Source: Obelidium mucronatum | Lineage: Eukaryota > Chytridiomycota > Chytridiomycetes > Chytridiales > Chytriomycetaceae | Assembly: GCA_025765595.1 (NCBI GenBank) | Contig: JAIVFH010000027.1 | Span: 62,001 to 126,000 of the forward strand | Length of the DNA: 64,000 nucleotides | Direction of reading: 5' to 3' | Part shown: piece after piece, positions 23,508 to 34,525 of the stretch | How positions within the stretch are numbered: the stretch's first letter is position 1 | Layout: the number at the start of each line of letters is the position of its first letter | Program-made: the position numbers and the translations under genes | Notes under the pieces: generated by a model | The model's input: the letters and a program-made list of their open reading frames with translations, nothing else | Databases searched by the model: none | What the model was told of the DNA's origin: nothing

Positions 23508-26500
23508 ATGCTTGCCGACACAAGCACCAACGCCGCCGCCGCCGCCGGCAGCGACGCGACGTTCTTCGAAGAGCGCGCGCTTGTGTTTGCGCACATTGCG
23601 CGCATCGCGGCGCTCGCGGGGCAGGGCAGCTTGACGGTCGACGAGCAGACGGCGCTCGACCGCGCGGCGTTCGGCGAGCTGCCGCGCATCCTCGCGCGCT
23701 ACCAGGAGCAGCCGGGCCTGCTCGACGCGCACCTCGACGCGCTCGTCGCCGCCGCCGCAACGCCGCTGCGCGCCGCCATCGCGACTTGCAACCACGACTA
23801 CGACCACCGCGCGCACAACGCGCTGTTCAACGTGCTGTACGTGCTGTGCAGCGTGCGCGGCTACAAGACGGTCGTGCGCTTCCTGGACCACGAGGCGCGC
23901 GACCTCGAGCCGACGCTCGACCACCTGCGCCGTACGCCCGCTGACCCGCATCTGTGGCCGACGCGCTACATCCTGCTGCTGTGGCTGTCGCTGATCGTCA
24001 TGACGCCGTTCGACCTGAAGAGCATCGATTCGGCCGCCGTCGCCGGCCAGGCCGCGCTGGTCGACACGCTGGTGGACCAGGGCAAGCGGTTTCTGTCGGC
24101 AACCGGGAAAGAATCGGAAGGCGCTGCCATCTTATTGACGCGTCTATTGACCAGGTATGCTGGGGTGTGTGTGCGAATTCCCCTTGTGTAATCCCACACT
24201 AACAATACTTCCACCCCCTCTGTTGAACTTCCAAAAGGCGAGATACTGTGAATACCCATCTTATGCCATTCTTGACGTGGTGTATTGACGAAGCCACAAA
24301 AGCTCAATCCAATGATGTTCTTATTTCAGTGTTTCATTTGCGGGGAATACTCTATTGTCTCTGTACTCTATACAAATTCGGACCCAGACCACTGCTTCTT
24401 CCCACATTATCCAAAATTGTACCGCTTACTGCGACACTTTCTGAAGGCGTTCTTGCGAAATCGAACTCACTAATCAAGAAATTGCTTGTGAAATTGACAC
24501 AACGACTTGGGCTGTGTTATCTGAAGCCAAAATTGGCAAAGTGGAGATACCAAAGAGGTATACACTTTTTAGATAAATGAATTTGTTTCTGTTCCGATGT
24601 AACGCATTGATATGGGCAGGTAACAGATCTCTCGCTGCAAACCTCTCCAAAGCAACTGCGTCAACCAATTCTGGACAGGATCAAACCAGCGCACAAGGAA
24701 GAGTGCCAGAAGAGGCGGAAGAGGATGAGGAAATTCCAGAAGATATTGAAGAAATTGTCCAAGTTCTTCTCAATGGGCTTCGAGACAAGGACACCATTGT
24801 TCGTTGGTCTGCAGCGAAAGGTGTTGGACGAATTTCGGCTCGACTTCCTCAAGAACTTGCCACCGAAATAGTCGCCAGTGTGATTGATTTGTTTGAAGAA
24901 GACACATTGCCACCTGTGCCTGGTTCTAACCACTCCAAATTTAGCGGCTGTCTCTGATTCCACCTGGCATGGAGCATGTCCTGGCAGTAGCTGAACTCGC
25001 TAGAAGAGGCTTATTGATGCCTGAATGGCTTGAGAAGGTTGTTCCTTGGATTTCATTGGTGAGTTCAATCAAACCATATGAAGGAAACCAAGGACTTAAT
25101 TAGTTTTTTTAAGGCCCTGTTGTTTGACATGAAAGCGCGGTAGTCACTCCATTGGAGCGCATGTAGCGTGATGCAGGAAACTACTGTGTGCTGGTCATTC
25201 TTCCGTGCATACGATCCAGCGCTTTTGTTGCCTCACATTGCAAAACTTTCGAGACGTTTGATTGTTTCTGCAACTCTGGATCGGGAAGTAATGTGAGACG
25301 GGCGGCTTCAGCAGCGTTTCAAGAAGGAGTGGGTCGATTGGGGGGTTCTGGGCAGGTTGGCGCATGTTCCCAATGGAATTGAAATTGTGACCATTGCTGA
25401 TTATTTCAGTGTTGGAATCGCGGGTCAGCGGTAGATGTCGGCTGTTCAGCTTGCTGGGTCAGTACAACCATATCACTGTTTAGATCTTGAAACTTGACCA
25501 ACATTCCCATCACAGATTATGCCGAATATCGGTTAGACATCATAACACACGTGTCTCAAGTTATGATCTGTCATTGGGACAAGGCTGTGCGCATCTTGGC
25601 ATCCCAAGCCTTATATAAATTGGCATTTATTGATCTGAACTTTGTTTTGAAGACAGGTATTGCCTGATCTAATACCTCAAGCAAATTCGTATGACTTGAG
25701 TATACGGCATGGAGTGTGTCTTGCGCTTGGCGAAATTTGTCTGGCTTGGTCGCAAATTCGGAATGGAAGCCGGGGAGTAAATTCAACCGAGACAAAGGAT
25801 CTTGTTAGCATATGGTGGACAGAGGAAGAGCTGGAGCTATTTATCAAGGTAAATTCAAAAAAAAAAAAAAGTCTGTATTTATACTCAAAAAGTGAAACTG
25901 GTTCCTTCTTCAGCCAATCACACAAATTATACCGACTTACCCACCAAACTTGCTTGATACATTTGGAAGTGATTTGACTCGAATATCGCTATGCCACATG
26001 GTTGCGTGCTTATCTGATGCAAACTGGCCATCAACCTATCGATCAGACTATATTCTGAATAACGACCATGAGAACCTTCAATTTGATTCCTTTATTTCCT
26101 CGTGGTGGTCTCTGGTGCATTCTACGCTTGAAAATCGAGATGAAGCGGTCCAAGAAGTTGCAGCCCAATCAATGTCTTCTTTGACTAAATACTGTTGGCC
26201 CCATGATATTGGCGGGAACAACCTTCTGAGTGCTGATTCGCCTCTCATCGCAAAAGCAAAAAAGTCCTTGTTATTGAAAAATCTTGTTTCCATTATTGTC
26301 GCCAAATCAACATTCAAAGCAGGTACCGCAACAAGCATTATTGGTCCGCCAACCCAACAACAGCGGTTTACGAATGCTAGAAATTCGGCGGGTGGAAGCA
26401 ATATGATTGATCGATTTCCACGTCGTGGCTATGCGCTTGCAGCGGGTTTACTTCCTGCAAGCGCGAGACTGGGTTTCGGAGTTGAGCTTATTCAAAGTCT

Positions 26501-27923
26501 GGTTGCGCTTGTGAAGGCTGTGGAAGGAGGCGGAGAAGATTCGGAAGGGAGGAGAAATGCCGTGCTGAGTATATGTTCTATTTTCGTGGGGCTTGGTGTT
26601 GATGGGATTTGTCAAGGTTTGTTGAGTGAATTATGCTTTTTTCGTTTCTTGATGAATTGATTGTTTTTTTTTTGGGGTCAAGTCGTTTCTCACGAACTTT
26701 TGGACGCGTCTCTTGACGCCTTGTTCATTGGAATGGAGGATTATAGTGTTGATTCGCGAGGAGATGTCGGGTCATGGGTTCGTGAAGCAGTGTTTCAAGT
26801 CGTGGCCAATCTTGATTCCGCTTCTGACGAAAGCGAATGAACGTATGGTTGCGGTAGAAAAGAAGCAAGTCTATCTTCGACCCGAGGTTCAGCGCGCGAG
26901 CAGTCAAGGCATTACTCCGTCAATCAGTCGAGAAAATTGATCGCGTGCGAGAAGCAGCCGGAGTCGCCCTTTCCCAAGTCCTAAATCTTGAAAACGTGGA
27001 TCTCGGGATCCAAGAACAAAGTTTGGAAGCGAGTCGACTCGCTGTGAAAGGATCATTAACGGGAGATTTGAATTGGCTGAATACGGCCGACGTGTATCCC
27101 AGAATGGTTCAGTTGCTTAGCGATTAATGAATTTAGAAATGATTTGTTGGTTGGGTTGGTTGTGAGTGTTGGTGGAATCAGTGAGAGTTTGGTACGGTTT
27201 TCGACGTCTAGTTTTATAGAGTTTGTTAACTCGCTGCCGATGGAAAGTAGCAGGAGTAGTGATGGTGGTGGTGTAGTTGGTTTGCAGGATGGGAAACCCA
27301 GTTTGCAAATTCTTTTGAGGGACTTTACGGCCCTGTTTTCGCAGCCGACGTACATCAAGGACAGGATTTCTGTTTCTTTGATTGAGGTGACGGATGTTTT
27401 GGTGGGATGTGGGGCGATATCAAAGATTGCCTCTGGAGACGGAGGTGGGGGTGGTGGGAGTGAGTGGATTGGAGTGGTGAATGACTTGTTTGATGCAGTC
27501 AAAAAGGAGGTTTTCAAGTGTAAGGATGTCAAGAAAGTGTTGGCCGCAATCAAAGTGTACGTTTTTTTTTCTCCTGTTTGTGGGTGTGTGGTGGCAAAGG
27601 ATTTAACGAATTTCAACAGATTTATTGGCTTGGCAGCGTTAGCAGGAGATTCGGCGAAAGCAGTGAGGCAAAAGGCACTGACACAGCTGGTAGTTTACCT
27701 TACCCACCCGTATCCCCGAGTCCGTAGAGCGTCTTCGGAGGGGTTGTATATTGCCTTGACAACTGGTGGCGAGGAGCAAGCCGAATATGAAGATAACATG
27801 GAGGGAATTGAAGATGTGTTGCTAACAACTGATTGGGATCAGCCGGTTGCCGAGTTAAAAGAGCTTCGAGTACAAATGGCGCAGTATTTGGGTGTGAAGC
27901 TTCCCGTTGTCGCAGCAAAATAA
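23508..27923 (+). CDS. Tubulin-folding cofactor D (TBCD), densely frame-broken between 24.94 and 27.12 kb
   Basis: TBCD captures beta-tubulin and builds alpha/beta-tubulin dimers with cofactors A-E. The first exon is clean and diagnostic ([19 protein letters not shown], then [19 protein letters not shown]). HEAT-like repeats follow ([78 protein letters not shown]). Introns are recognisable at 24154, 24560, 25060, 25490, 25850, 26610 and 27560. About a dozen single-base breaks occur, mostly extra bases, with ten in the 700 bp 24943-25656. Sections 23508-24940, 25660-26600 and 27130-27923 are uninterrupted. The product would be about 1,150 aa. Exon 1 is very GC-rich (see findings). It is either a sequence-error hot spot or a decaying gene; the former seems likelier for such a gene in a flagellated fungus. 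Confidence 0.8.
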
Positions 27924-28004
27924 TATGTTTTTGAGATACCCGTGGTAATTTTTTATTGAACTAAACAAAAACAGGATAAAAACAATGCATCGATTCGAAA
28001 GACC

Positions 28005-29169
28005 TTATTCAGATAACATGGAGGCCTTCATTTTTCGCCCAACGGCTCGAGAGCCTTTCACGTACTTTTCTTTTTCTTTTCGTTCCTGATGGTCCATTTC
28101 TCTTTGCTCTCTTCTTCGTGTTCTTGAATCTACGCCATGAGTGGTGTCATCATCCGTGGATCCATCTTCATCCTCTCCATCCGTAAAGGCTCCATCGACA
28201 GCATGATACCGTTTCGACAGGTATTTGATAAACACGACATCCTTGCTTGCCAAAAGACGTCTAAAGAAGCCTTCCAATTCGGAGGAATCTTCCAAATCTT
28301 GAACCATATGAATGAATTTGCGGATTTTGAGAGCAACGTCTTCAAGAAGGTCGTGGCGCTTCTTGTGTACACTGCGTTCGTGGAATCCCGCAGCAGCGTC
28401 AGCACTAGTATCTTGTTCCTCGTCTTCTTCATCTTCATCTTCCTCGTCATTGTCTTCATTGTATTCATGGATATCCTCTTCTTCGGCTTCTTCTTCTTCC
28501 TCCTCCTCATCATCATCGTCCTTTTCACCATTCTCTTTTCCGGCTTGAGCAGCGCCAGAGCGCGCAGCCGCCGCTGCCCCAGGTTCCACAAATTCCACAC
28601 TTTCGTCATCAATAAAGATGGCAACGCGATGCCGAATCGGTCCAAATGCAGGTGGCAACTGGGTCCCACTCAAAGCTTCGTTTTTAGAAAAGTCAAGCAC
28701 CAGGATTTCAGTCATATCGCTGAGGTTGCTGGGAATGTGGGCAAGGTGGTTGTTGCTCATGTCAAGGTATTGCAGGTGGGGGAACACGTTGGCGAGGTTC
28801 GGTGGGACTTGGGTGAAGTGGTTGCTTCCACTGTGTTTATGTGTGTTTATTGTTTTGTGTTGTGTTGTGTTGTGTTGTGGTGGTGTTGTGGTTAAGAAAC
28901 ATAACCCGGTTAAAATAAAACAGCAAATAACTCAACAGCAACAGAGCGCGTAGATTCTCCATTTCCCAAACATCTTCCGGCAATAGAGTCAGACTTAGTC
29001 CTGACAGGTCAAGGAAGTGGGAGCGTTTCGCTTCGGTGATTCGTTGCCTGACAGTCTTGGAGTCTTGTGAGTGTAACAGGTCTTGGTGGGAGGACCCAAG
29101 CCCTTTGGTTGCGGTTTGAGCTTTTGTTTGTCGGTCTCCGCGTTTTGCTGTTCGTGGTGAGTTAAACAT
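28005..29169 (-). CDS. Leucine-rich-repeat protein with long acidic tract, 352 aa
   Basis: Two exons, 28937-29169 and 28005-28830, intron phase 2. Three to four LRRs are visible from residue 55: HFLDLSGLSLTLLPEDVW, then LRALLLGSNHFTQVPPNL, then LQYLDMSNNHLAHIPSNL. After a short beta-rich stretch comes an Asp/Glu run of about 50 residues (around 170-220), then a helical basic C-terminus (RTRRREQREMDHQERKEKEK). Acidic LRR proteins such as the ANP32 group act as histone or phosphatase regulators, but the order of domains here differs, so no orthologue is claimed. Divergent from the Ap4A phosphorylase gene. No frame breaks. Confidence 0.75.
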
Positions 29170-29482
29170 TGTTTGTGTTTTTTGGGAGAGTTTTTTTATT
29201 TTTTTATTCCGAATGCAGTGTGACTCATACTTGCTCATATAAGGACACGTAATGATCAGTCGTTGCTCAGTCTTCACAGTCTGTAGCATCGCGTTTCGCT
29301 CACTAACCCTGGACAAGTTGGAAGTGGGCATACAACAAATGTGCGAAGCAGGTCACGCTAGTAAAGAGTGCAAAGGCGGACTCCCTGAAGCTTGTGAGAA
29401 TTTTGAAGAATAGTCAATTTCAATACTTACCAAAATGTAGTCATTGTCTTTTCTGAATTTATCTGTTATTCATTCGATTTTA
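29170..29482. other. Intergenic region between divergent genes
   Basis: 313 bp between the LRR gene and the Ap4A phosphorylase gene. It holds a 53-codon open frame (29252-29413, plus strand) containing a Cys/His cluster CEAGHASKEC, but with no standard zinc-knuckle spacing and no context supporting a gene. Nothing else is recognised. Confidence 0.5.
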
Positions 29483-30492
29483 ATGAGTCTCCTCTCTCGG
29501 CTTCATACACAATTCGATGCCGCTCTTGCCAGCGGCCATCTTGTCTTTACCCCTAGCACCTGTGTATTAGTTAACGGCCGACATATTAAAGTAAGCTCCG
29601 CTTGATGATCCAGCTTTGAATTAACCTGGTGTAGTTTCAAATACGATTTGCTCCAAGTCTAGCCAAAAAACCCACAGGTGGCCTACAGCCGCAAAAGAAA
29701 GAAATAACCCCATTCAATCCGTTTCTCTCCCCCGAACCTCAGCTTCTTGTGGAATCCGATCTCAGTCCCACCCACAACATTCTGCTCAACAAATTCAGCG
29801 TCGTCAAAGGCCACACAATCATCACTACCAAAAAATGGGAAAGCCAATCAAGTTTGCTTAAAGCAGCCGACTTTAAGGCTGCGTGGATCCTGTTTGGAAG
29901 TGGGAACGAAGGAGAATTTCTTGGATTCTACAATTGTGGGCCCTTGTCGGGGGCAAGTGTTCCTCACAAGCACATGCAGTTTATTCCTGTGAAACGAGGA
30001 AGTCTGGAGGATGGAATACCGATTGATCAACTTATGGAAGACGCGCAAAGGACTTCTGAACCGTTTGTTGCGGTTGTGATTCCTGGGCTTCCCTTCCATC
30101 ACCGAGCATTCTTTATTCCGAATAATTCCACTCAAGATGAATCTTTTTTCAAGGATGTTGAGATGGCGTATGTAGCTTTGGTTACAGGAGCATTTGCGGC
30201 AAAACCTGTTGGCGTAGTTTTTGGAGAAACTTCCAACCAAGCAGTTTCGGTTGGGAAGGATGAAGCTGGTAAATCGGAAGTCTCTTATAATGTTATTTTT
30301 ACGCGTCAATGGATGATTGTGATTCCGAGAAGGCAGGAATTGTTTGAAGGGTTGAGTGTGAATTCGGTTGGATTTGCTGGGATGTTGCTCGCTAAAACTC
30401 AAGATCAGGTGGATCAGCTTCAGCGAGGTGGTGTTGAGAGAGTCCTGGCTGGAGTCGCGTATGAACCTCACGTTGAGGAGAGTAAATTCTAG
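29483..30492 (+). CDS. Ap4A phosphorylase / ATP adenylyltransferase, 321 aa
   Basis: Two exons, 29483-29590 and 29635-30492, phase 0. Splits diadenosine tetraphosphate with phosphate to give ADP and ATP (APA1/APA2 family, HIT superfamily). Signatures are FAPSLAKKP early on, NPFLSPEPQLLVESDLSPTH with the family's substrate-binding segment, and the catalytic HIT-like motif PHKHMQFIPVK, in which the middle histidine is the nucleophile. The C-terminal FTRQWMIVIPRR and VNSVGFAGMLL are also family hallmarks. The first exon (SRLHTQFDAALASGHLVF) matches the normal N-terminus, so the gene is full length. No frame breaks. Confidence 0.9.
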
Positions 30493-30628
30493 CCAAGAGG
30501 CACCGTCTTTTAAATACGATAATTGATCAAATTGACAGATTCTGGTAGATTATATTACTTAATTCATCTGCAAAAATTCAAATCTTAAATAATTCTTTAT
30601 TTCTTCTTTTTTTACTTGCCACAAAAAA

Positions 30629-31603
30629 ATGCTTCCTCTTTTCCGCTCAATCATTCGCATCCCGGCGGCGCCAACACCGAGTCTGCGGCCATTATTTGTT
30701 CGATCGACAGCATTCTATTCTACGCTGCCTTCGGCGGCAAATGCGGCACCAACCTCAACCACCCCAGTACCCACGACAGCAACAGCAACAACCAAACCAG
30801 ACGATGCCGCATCCCTGGACATTCCATATCCGCCATTCGCAGCCTCAATCAATCCTCTAGGAAGCGGTGGAAAAGGCCTGCTGGACTTTTTCGACAGTGA
30901 AAAGGGCTGGTACTGGAGCGAAAGCGATCCAAAGACTGGACGCGGCTGGACCTGCGCCGAGCTGCGCACAAAGTCGTTTGACGATCTACACAAGCTGTGG
31001 TGGATTTGCATCAAGGAGCAGAACAAGCTCTTGTCGCAGAAGGATGAGGCTCGGATGTTTAAAGTTATTTTTCCAAACTCGGTTCGGCTGCAGCAGGTGA
31101 AATATTATAATTCTTCTGTTGTTGTTGTTTTATTTTATCACGATCCATATATGGGCTCTGTTTTTTTGTTGTTGTTGTCTCTGTTGTCACTCAATCTTTT
31201 TTATTTTTAATTTTTGGAACTATCTATTTAGGTTCGCGTTACAATGCGTGGAATCAGACTCGTTATTCTCGAACGCAGAATTGCCCACCTCCAAGCCCAA
31301 GCAATCGTTCAACGGGAGACGACTCGCCAGAATCTATTCACCACCTACCTGTCTGCCTACAAGCTCCAAAACAGTATTCCTGAATCAGAACGCATCACAC
31401 CCATGCCTCCGACAATAATCGCGGCAGTCGAAGCTGAAATGAAGAAATTGTTTCCTATTCCTGTGCATGAGATTGGACGACAGGTTGAAGAGAGGAAGCG
31501 GGTGGAGAAGGCGTTGGAGTTGACAACGAATGGTAGAAAGAGGACTGAACAGAAGGGGAAGAAGAGAGAGCGTATGAGCGGATCCAGATGGTTTGTTGTT
31601 TGA
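30629..31603 (+). CDS. Mitochondrial ribosomal protein uL29m/mL47 (MRP-L47), 279 aa
   Basis: Two exons, 30629-31096 and 31232-31603, phase 0. The N-terminus is rich in Arg, Ser and Ala without acids (FRSIIRIPAAP, FVRSTAFYST), typical of a mitochondrial presequence. The MRP-L47 core is clear: GRGWTCAELRTKSFDDLHKL followed by WWICIKEQNKL. It is a large-subunit protein of the mitochondrial ribosome near the exit tunnel. The C-terminal half is helical and basic, as in fungal members. It lies between intact housekeeping genes. No frame breaks. Confidence 0.9.
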
Positions 31604-31705
31604 TGAGTTTTACAGGGAGGGAATGGAATGGCGTATTTGTCATTTGTGATGAAAAAGAAAAGCAACAGTCCAGTTGTTTTTATTATTAATTTGAAGTGGA
31701 AGTTT

Positions 31706-32087
31706 TTAAAAGTCATAGACTCTTCCGTTCTTTTCCCAATCGCCATATCGGGTGGGTTCAGGCCCCTTTGGACCACTGTTCAAAACCTTTGTCAGTTGCT
31801 GGAAAAAGTAAAAGACCGTCATACAAACACAACAGAAAACTCAACTTGACTTCACCAGTCTTTGGATTCTTGTCCCCTTCAAACACTCTTCCGTCCGTCA
31901 AGGGTGCATCAGGATGGCGTTCATCCGTTTTAGAGTTGAACTGTTTGACAAGTTTCTCGAATTCCAGCTGCTGCGCACGATCTGCAAGCGGTACTGGTCC
32001 TGGCTGGTCTTTGAATGAGGTTGAAGATGTAAACCGCACTGCTCGAAGGTGAATTCGTTGCAGGATTGGTCTGACTTGATTCATCAT
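31706..32087 (-). CDS. Succinate dehydrogenase assembly factor 4 (SDHAF4/Sdh8), 103 aa
   Basis: Two exons, 31846-32087 and 31706-31775; the intron (GTTGAG...GAACAG) joins a split C-terminal motif. Small mitochondrial chaperone that binds flavinylated Sdh1 and helps it assemble with Sdh2. The start MMNQVRPILQRIHLRAVRF is a presequence. The conserved C-terminal DUF1674 block is complete: FEGDKNPKTGE, GPKGPEPTRYGDWEKNGR, ending VYDF. Family members end in the same DF residues, so the gene is intact. It is transcribed divergently from the FRG1 gene only 16 bp away. Confidence 0.9.
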
Positions 32088-32103
32088 TTCTAAACAAACA
32101 AAA

Positions 32104-33338
32104 ATGTCTGGAAAGAGTATGCGGCTGAGCTTTAAAGGCGATAAACCAAAGTACGAAAAGAGCTCTAATGGGCTCTGAATGAATTAGAGAAAGCTAACTT
32201 TGAGAAATTAGAAAGAAGAGGAAGGCCTCAGGTGACAGAGACGGGTCAGGAAACTTGGACGACCCCAGTGCCGCTGAAGGTGTGCCAACAGTATAAGTAC
32301 AATCAAGCCATAATCTAAAAAAATATGATTTAAGGATGGGCTAACGCGGAAGCCATCGAGCACTTTATGGGACCCATCATGCTCATCTCCGTTGCTTCCT
32401 CAGCTCCTTCTTGCATTGTTTCAAACGAAAAAAACTTCTCCCTGGCCCTTCAGTCACTGGGATCAGTTGATAATTTGGACAGCATTGAACCGATTCATGT
32501 GGGACAAGTCTTTTTAGCTGCTCGACTTCCAACTGGTTTGGCTTTTTAAAAAGGACTCAGTGCCCTGACAATCTCATCAAATTGTGATATTTGACAGGGG
32601 AAAACAGAATCTCAATCAAGTCAGCATTCGATCGATACCTCTCTTGTGACAAATTTGGAGTTGTTACGGGCGACAAGGAAGCAGTCGGACCTTACGAAGA
32701 ATGGGAAGTTGTCAAGCGAGAGGATGGATATTGCTTGCAAAGTGTCGTGAAGAATTGTTATCTTTCTTCCGAGCCAGATGGGATTGAGGAAGAGGATGTG
32801 GAAGAGGAAACGAAAAAGAAGGCTGCCAGTGGTAGATCCGGTTATGGTATCGGAGGGGGTAGAATTTGCGGTACTATTCGTGCAGATTCAGAATCTGTGG
32901 GATTCAAAGAGGTTTTCAAGGTATCAGTTGGTCTCTGTTGTGTTCAGTTATATAGATGCTCATATTGTCTTATAAACCAGATTCGTTGCCAAGCACAGAA
33001 CAAGGTGAATGCGCATAAAAAGAAAAAGAAGGAGATGGAAGACTTGAATGCTGCCGAGGTTGATGGTGATCAACTGAAAAAGTTTCAAAGTTATGGACGT
33101 GTAGCCATGACAGAGAAAGAGGGAAAGCTTTTGAAGCGTGCACAAAAGCAGGTAATGTTTTTTGTTTTTGTCTTGTGCGACAGTTTATCTCACCATGTCT
33201 GCGGATATCCAGGGTAATCTTAATGAAACCTTATTGGAGCGACGAGAAAAGGTACATTTTGAACACTTCAAGCACATTAGAACACGCGTCTAACAAGTCT
33301 TTCGACACCAGATCAAGGCAGATCGTTATTGCAAGTGA
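32104..33338 (+). CDS. FRG1-like protein, 291 aa
   Basis: Seven exons: 32104-32150, 32212-32279, 32335-32535, 32598-32920, 32981-33151, 33213-33251 and 33312-33338; all phases agree. FRG1 is a nuclear/nucleolar protein with a fascin-like beta-trefoil, linked to RNA processing and actin bundling. The match runs from the basic N-terminus (SMRLSFKGDKPKKKRK), through IKSAFDRYLSCDKFGVVTGD and AVGPYEEWEVV in the trefoil, to the C-terminal LNETLLERREKIKADRYCK, which is the hallmark family ending. Family length is about 260 aa, so this copy is complete. No frame breaks. Confidence 0.9.
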
Positions 33339-33430
33339 ATGAAGTTTGGGAATGAAAATTTCATCTCACCCCTATTCCTGAACATAAAACAAACGATACA
33401 CACTTTTTTAAAACCGTTGCGAAACCGAGA

Positions 33431-34498
33431 ATGAGCCGCGCAGCCAGTCGAATTCCCACATCCTTTTCCGCTCCTTCATCATCGTCGCCGCCACTTGCAA
33501 AGACAAAATCGAAGCAAACCGCGATGGCACCGCCACCACCACCGTCAACAACGCGCAGCGCAGCGCGCAGCCCGTCGAGCGCGCCGCAGCCGCCGGCGAT
33601 GCGCAAACAACCGACGGCGCCGGCGAAGAAGCCCGCAACGCCGCCAACAGCGGCGCGCGCCGCAACGCCGACGCCGCCGGCCGCTGCGCGCACAAAGTCG
33701 GCCGCCGCCGCGTCGCCGCTGCATGCGGCCGCCGGCGCCGCAAAACGCAAAGACTCGGCGGCGGCGGCGCTCGAGAAAGAGTATCTGGTGGCGGCGCTCA
33801 AGGCGCAGGTCGCACATCTGGAGGCACAGCTGGCGGCCGCCGCGGGGAAGAAGGACGGATCGGGCGCCGAGTGCGAGGCGGCGGTGCCAGGCTCCGTCGT
33901 GGTTCGTGCTCAAGCCGCCCCCCTTAAATGTTGCTCACCACATATCACATCACCATCACACACATCACATCTCCATATCACAGCATCCAGTGGAACCATC
34001 ATCTGCATCAACAGCGCCATCAACGGCATCGGCGTCGGAATCGTTACCATCCCCTTCAGTCAGAATAGCAGAACTCGAAGCAAAACTCAAAATGCAAGAA
34101 ATCTTGATCGAGAAGCTGGAATCCAAAGCAGCAGCATTCGTTTCCAAAGACAGCGCTGTCGCTTACCTCGTGCAGGAGAAAGAAAGCAACGAAGCGCGCT
34201 TGGACATGATTATTAAGGACAAGGATTTGATGATTGAAACAATGAGGAGGCAAATTGAGATGCAGGTTTGTTTTCGTTTGTGTATTGCCTTTTGGTTTTT
34301 GTTTTACTAAACGAGAATACCATGCAGGTTTCTGGATTGTTTTCAGAAGTGAGCAAGTCGCGAGAACTGCTTGTCACACAGTCTGAAACACATGCTGCTG
34401 ATTTGAAGCGACTGAATGCAATGATTGCGTCGCAGGCGGCGGAGTTGGGACAATTGCGCGAAAAGATGAAGGAAAGGGAAGAAGCTACCGAAGAATAA
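33431..34498 (+). CDS. Pro/Ala-rich coiled-coil protein, 307 aa
   Basis: Three exons: 33431-33901, 33984-34265 and 34328-34498. The first exon is strongly GC-rich and encodes a low-complexity basic Pro/Ala/Ser leader (KKPATPPTAARAATPTPP), then a helical segment (ALEKEYLVAALKAQVAHLEA). Exons 2 and 3 encode coiled coil (AELEAKLKMQEILIEKLES, then VSKSRELLVTQSETHAADLK). The layout (basic, disordered leader followed by coiled coil) resembles the larger proteins at 15465 and 43124. No known domain is recognised and no function can be assigned. The first intron has the unusual donor GTTCGT; the rest are ordinary. Confidence 0.75.
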
Positions 34499-34525
34499 AT
34501 AGCACTTTTTTAAACCAAACTTTAT

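Noticed and set aside
28137..28895. Plus-strand 252-aa hydrophobic ORF (FLVIVFIVFMDILFFGFF)
   Set aside because: It is the antisense of the Asp/Glu-rich tract of the LRR gene: acidic codons read backwards give Phe, Leu and Ile.
29252..29413. 53-codon plus-strand ORF with a Cys/His cluster (CEAGHASKEC)
   Set aside because: Spacing does not fit a CCHC zinc knuckle, and it lies in the divergent promoter region of two clear genes with no splice or family support.
33495..34310. Arg-rich 271-aa plus-strand ORF and minus-strand partners
   Set aside because: Arises from GC-rich exon 1 of the coiled-coil gene in the wrong frame; the exon 2 and 3 phases support the Pro/Ala-rich frame.
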